Assembly: GCA_937891875.1 (NCBI GenBank)
Contig: CALATR010000631.1
Span: forward strand, 1 to 9,804
DNA: 9,804 nt
Reading direction: 5' to 3'
Source of the DNA: an uncultured Pseudomonadota bacterium
GTDB taxonomy: Bacteria; Myxococcota_A; UBA796; GCA-2862545
Part shown: positions 6,733 through 9,804 of the stretch, piece by piece
How the letters are laid out: every line of letters begins with the position of its first letter
Numbering within the stretch: the stretch's first letter is position 1
The notes under the pieces: model-generated
Seen by the model: the letters and a program-made list of their open reading frames with translations, nothing else
What the model was told of the DNA's origin: nothing
Databases searched by the model: none
Position numbers and translations under genes: made by a program

Positions 6733-6739
6733 AAGGAGG
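6733..6739 (+). promoter_or_regulatory. Strong Shine-Dalgarno of the helicase gene
   Basis: AAGGAGG lies seven bases before ATG 6747. The near-perfect match and spacing fix the start of the large helicase and show that it is translated independently, unlike the overlapped genes upstream. Confidence 0.85.
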
Positions 6740-6746
6740 AACGGCT

Positions 6747-9700
6747 ATGTACGACGAACTTGATCACTACGCTGAGGCGCTTCGCACCTACATTACGTCG
6801 ACGTACCACATCTCCAATCCCGCCATGGTCGAGCTGCGAGACGGCCTCCTCGCCCGCAGCGGAGCGATCGCACAGACCCCGTACCTGGAGAGCACGGCTC
6901 GGTACGCCGGCGCCCGGGCCTACTCGTCGCTGTCCATTCCGCCTGCGGTCGAAGAGGTGCTGACGTTCCTCGGGCAGCGCAAGGTCGTGTTCGACCCTCC
7001 CTACGACCACCAGGCGCTGGCGCTCGAGCTCGCGTTGATGCCGCCGCACCACGATCTCGTGGTCACCACGGGGACGGGATCTGGCAAGACAGAGACGTTC
7101 CTCCTCCCCATCCTTGGGCGCGTCGCCGCCGAAGCTGCGAGGCCATCGTTCTCGACGCGGGCGATTCGCGCGCTGCTGCTGTACCCGATGAACGCCCTCG
7201 TCAACGACCAACTCGGCCGCCTTCGGGTGCTGTTCGGCGGCAACGACGTGTCCCGTTGGTTCACCGACCGCGGCGGTCGCCCCATGAAGTTCGCGCGCTA
7301 CACGGGGCGGAGCCTCTACCCAGGTCGTCGGCGCGACGACACCACAAAGCACTGGGCGCGCCTCAAGGGGCCCCTGGAGTTCTACACGAAGCTCGAAGAC
7401 CGTGCCGCCTCGGACCCCGAGACGCGCGCGCTGATCAGCGAGCTGCGCCGGCGCGGCAAGTGGCCTGCCAAGCCCTCCAGTAGCCCTGCGAACGAAGATG
7501 GTGTCAGCGCTTGGGTCGGCAGCGGCCGGTGGAAGGACAGCGCGGGCGAGTGGAAGCGGACCATCGAGCGCCCGGAAGACCCGGAGCTGTTCCTCCGGCA
7601 TGAGGCGCAGGAGGGTGTTCCGGACCTGCTCGTGACCAACTACTCCATGCTCGAGTACATGCTGCTACGGCCGATCGAGCGGGGGATCTTCCGCGAGACT
7701 GCGGACTACTACGAGGCCAACCGCGACCAGCGTCTGCTCCTCATCCTGGACGAGGCGCACCTCTACCGAGGTGCGCAGGGGACCGAGGTCGCCATGCTGA
7801 TCCGACGCCTGCGCAACCGGCTGCGGATCCCGGAAGAGCAGCTCCAGGTCATCTGCACCAGCGCGTCGTTCTCGGATACGGAGGCGGCAAAGCAGTTCGC
7901 AGCGGACTTGGCGGGGAAGCCTGTCTCTGGCTTTAGGGCGCTGAAGGGTACCAAGCGAGCCTCGACCCCTTCGGGCCCCGGCGACGAGACGGTAGCGAGA
8001 GCTTTCGCCGACGTAGACCTCCACTCCTTGCAGGTGGGTGAGGAGATGGCCCGGTGGGCGGCTGCGCTGGAGGTCATCCGGCTTGGAGATCCCTCCGCGG
8101 ACCTGGACGACCTCGCCACCAAGCCAACGCCGGATGGCTGCGACCCGGTCGCGCGTGAGCTGCACACAGCGCTGGGGCATGTCCCCGTGGTGGGGCGGCT
8201 CGTGAACCTGACCAGCGGTGCGACCACGGACGAAGACCCCGAGCGAGATCCTGACGGCGTGGGCCCTGCGCAGGACGTCTCCGCGCTTGGCCGGCGACTG
8301 TTCCCCGGCGTTGACGCCACCCTCGCGCATAGAGCGACGAACAACCTGGTGGAGATCGCGTCACTCGCGAAGGAAGCCGAAGACAAGGCTCCTCTCCTAG
8401 CTGCCCGAGCGCACGCCTTCTTCCGCGGGCTCCCGGGACTTTGGGCCTGTTCCGACCCCAAGTGCAAATGCGTGCCCGCGGAGCTTCGCGAGAGGTGGAG
8501 CGCCGCCTCCACCTCACCGCCGACCGGAGCGCTCTACGCACAGCCACGGCGCGTGTGCGAATGCGGCGCGCGTGTCTTCGAGGTCCTCACCTGCCGCTCG
8601 TGTGGCTCCGCGTACTTCAGAGCGTACTCCTTCGACCCCGCCAACCCCGACTACCTCTGGGCGGAGGACGTCGGCGAGGTGGACGGTGTCGACGGGGTGG
8701 TTCGGCCGGTGTTCCTTAGCCTCGAGGAGCCGCCCGCTGGGTCTGGGGCGCTCTTCGAGTGGCTGGATCCGATCACGGGCCGGGTAGGCACCAAGAATCC
8801 ACAGTCTCGTGAGGTCTGGCTACCCGGGCCCGGTCAGCCCGACACAGAACCTGGTGCATTCCACAGTTGTCCCCGATGCGGTGGGCGTGGCCAGGAGATC
8901 ATGGACCACGTCACCAAGGGCGACGAGCCGTTCCAGCAGCTCGTCTCGTCGCAGCTGCTGGAGCAGCCAGCGCGGCCTACCATCGACACACCGCTCAAGG
9001 GTCGGAAGGCGCTCATCTTTTCTGACGGTCGCCAGGCCGCCTCTCGCCTCGCGGGGAAGCTCCAGCAGTTCTCCATGCGCGACGCGGTCCGCCCACTCCT
9101 TCTCGCTGGCATTGCAGAGCTGGAGAAGCGGTTCGCAGGACCCGTCACGCTGGATCACGCCTACGCGGCCCTCCTGACCGGGTGCGCTCTTCATGGTGTG
9201 ACGTTGAGGCCTGCGCAGGCCACCCACTTTGCGGACGACCTGGAGGTCTTCAACGAGCTGTTGCGTCGCGACCCGCCGGTCACCGAGAAGGAGCTGCTCA
9301 GCCGATCAGCAGAGCTGAACACGCACCGGACGAACAAGGCGCTGATGCTCGCGCTCTACCCGGTCCTGAAGGACCGCCACACGGGGCTCGCCGCTCTCGG
9401 GCTTGGCGCGCTCGGGGCGTCGCTCGATCCGACTGACCTCGGCAACCTCCACAAGCTCCCCGCGCCGCCGGCTCCCACGACGCTGACCGAAGATGAGCGG
9501 CGGCTCGCGCTTCTTGATCTGTGGTTGACGGACGCCGTTCTGAGCCACGCGGTGTTCCTGCCGACGACGCCGAGCGACTGGTTGGACGCACCGACCGGCG
9601 CGAAGATCAACCGTACAAAGGCCACCTTCCCTGGATTTGTGAAGGATCTCGTGGGGACCAAGTGGTTCAACGCCAACCTCAAGGGCAGCGCGGCGAACCC

Positions 9701-9804
9701 GACCGCGTGGGGCACGTTCCTGTCTCGGACCTTTGGCGCGAACGAGACCGCCAATGGGTTCATCCTGCGAGCGTCGAAGCTTCGACTGGCGACAGAGGGC
9801 ATCC
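6747..9804 (+). CDS. Large DEAH-box helicase, COG1205/YprA-like, possible DruE-type (3' end outside window)
   Basis: The frame is open from ATG 6747 to the window end, giving 1019 residues with no stop. SF2 helicase motifs: YDHQALAL (86-93, Q-like); motif I TGTGSGKT (108-115); motif Ia LLLYPMNALVNDQLGRLR (143-160), characteristic of YprA/MrfA-like helicases; VTNYSMLEYML (296-306); motif II LILDEAHLYRGAQGTEV (332-348) with DEAH at 335-338; and TSAS (371-374) in place of the usual SAT of motif III. Cys clusters follow: C568/C573/C575, C604/C606/C616/C619 and C708/C711, probable zinc sites as in COG1205 proteins with a C-terminal DUF1998. ALIFSDGRQAASRLAGKL (755-772) begins the second helicase half. 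Long inserts and more than 1000 residues without an end recall DruE of Druantia defence systems. DrmA (DISARM), DpdJ and housekeeping MrfA are alternatives. Helicase class is firm; the defence role is inference. Confidence 0.9.
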   Translation, partial: MYDELDHYAEALRTYITSTYHISNPAMVELRDGLLARSGAIAQTPYLESTARYAGARAYSSLSIPPAVEEVLTFLGQRKVVFDPPYDHQALALELALMPPHHDLVVTTGTGSGKTETFLLPILGRVAAEAARPSFSTRAIRALLLYPMNALVNDQLGRLRVLFGGNDVSRWFTDRGGRPMKFARYTGRSLYPGRRRDDTTKHWARLKGPLEFYTKLEDRAASDPETRALISELRRRGKWPAKPSSSPANEDGVSAWVGSGRWKDSAGEWKRTIERPEDPELFLRHEAQEGVPDLLVTNYSMLEYMLLRPIERGIFRETADYYEANRDQRLLLILDEAHLYRGAQGTEVAMLIRRLRNRLRIPEEQLQVICTSASFSDTEAAKQFAADLAGKPVSGFRALKGTKRASTPSGPGDETVARAFADVDLHSLQVGEEMARWAAALEVIRLGDPSADLDDLATKPTPDGCDPVARELHTALGHVPVVGRLVNLTSGATTDEDPERDPDGVGPAQDVSALGRRLFPGVDATLAHRATNNLVEIASLAKEAEDKAPLLAARAHAFFRGLPGLWACSDPKCKCVPAELRERWSAASTSPPTGALYAQPRRVCECGARVFEVLTCRSCGSAYFRAYSFDPANPDYLWAEDVGEVDGVDGVVRPVFLSLEEPPAGSGALFEWLDPITGRVGTKNPQSREVWLPGPGQPDTEPGAFHSCPRCGGRGQEIMDHVTKGDEPFQQLVSSQLLEQPARPTIDTPLKGRKALIFSDGRQAASRLAGKLQQFSMRDAVRPLLLAGIAELEKRFAGPVTLDHAYAALLTGCALHGVTLRPAQATHFADDLEVFNELLRRDPPVTEKELLSRSAELNTHRTNKALMLALYPVLKDRHTGLAALGLGALGASLDPTDLGNLHKLPAPPAPTTLTEDERRLALLDLWLTDAVLSHAVFLPTTPSDWLDAPTGAKINRTKATFPGFVKDLVGTKWFNANLKGSAANPTAWGTFLSRTFGANETANGFILRASKLRLATEGI

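Larger units (their letters stand above)
6409..6746. other. Intergenic region between operon end and helicase gene
   Basis: This 338-base gap is the only one above 20 bases in the window. No frame in it shows the G/C-ending codon bias of its neighbours. It contains a strong inverted repeat (6527-6555), a tandem 9-bp repeat (6603-6622), a spaced GTCACA pair (6556-6561 and 6571-6576) and the ribosome binding site of the next gene. The promoter of the helicase gene is presumably here, perhaps around TAGGTT at 6665-6670, but no matching -35 box is visible at normal spacing. The visible composition is less GC-rich than the operon. It may be a junction between two modules. Confidence 0.7.

Overview
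The window is a very GC-rich, densely coding stretch of bacterial or mobile-element DNA, and every gene I can support lies on the + strand. The host cannot be named from the sequence. Strong third-position G/C bias and tight overlapping operons fit high-GC groups such as Myxococcota or Actinomycetota, but nothing here decides between them. There are no rRNAs, tRNAs, CRISPR arrays or transposases.

Region 1 (1-6408) reads as one translationally coupled operon with almost no gaps. In order it holds: the 3' end of a SNF2-like helicase; a 27-residue hydrophobic peptide overlapping both neighbours; a lysozyme-like hydrolase with an N-terminal hydrophobic anchor; a 74-residue protein of unknown function; a 93-residue coiled-coil plus membrane-segment protein resembling XhlA/holin-type proteins; a C5-cytosine DNA methyltransferase; and an 873-residue protein joining a GHKL ATPase domain to a C-terminal HExxH metallopeptidase-like domain. 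The mixture suggests a phage, integrative or plasmid-like element: a cell-wall/lysis cassette sits between DNA-processing genes (helicase, methylase, GHKL ATPase).

Region 2 (6409-6746) is the only substantial intergenic gap. It holds an 8-bp GC-rich inverted repeat with a 13-nt loop, a 9-bp direct repeat at 11-bp period, and a strong ribosome binding site just before the next gene. No convincing gene was found in it.

Region 3 (6747-9804) is the first 1019 residues of a very large SF2 DEAH-box helicase of the COG1205/YprA(MrfA) type, with cysteine clusters and no stop before the window ends. Its size and architecture recall the large helicase of Druantia-type phage defence systems (DruE), but this is unconfirmed because the C-terminus and downstream partners are outside the window. 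Its codon use is visibly less G/C-biased than region 1, which suggests a separately acquired module.

The most interesting features are the GHKL-HExxH fusion next to a C5 methyltransferase and a helicase (an arrangement resembling the MutL/MORC-like GHKL restriction-modification contexts), and the adjacent truncated defence-type helicase.
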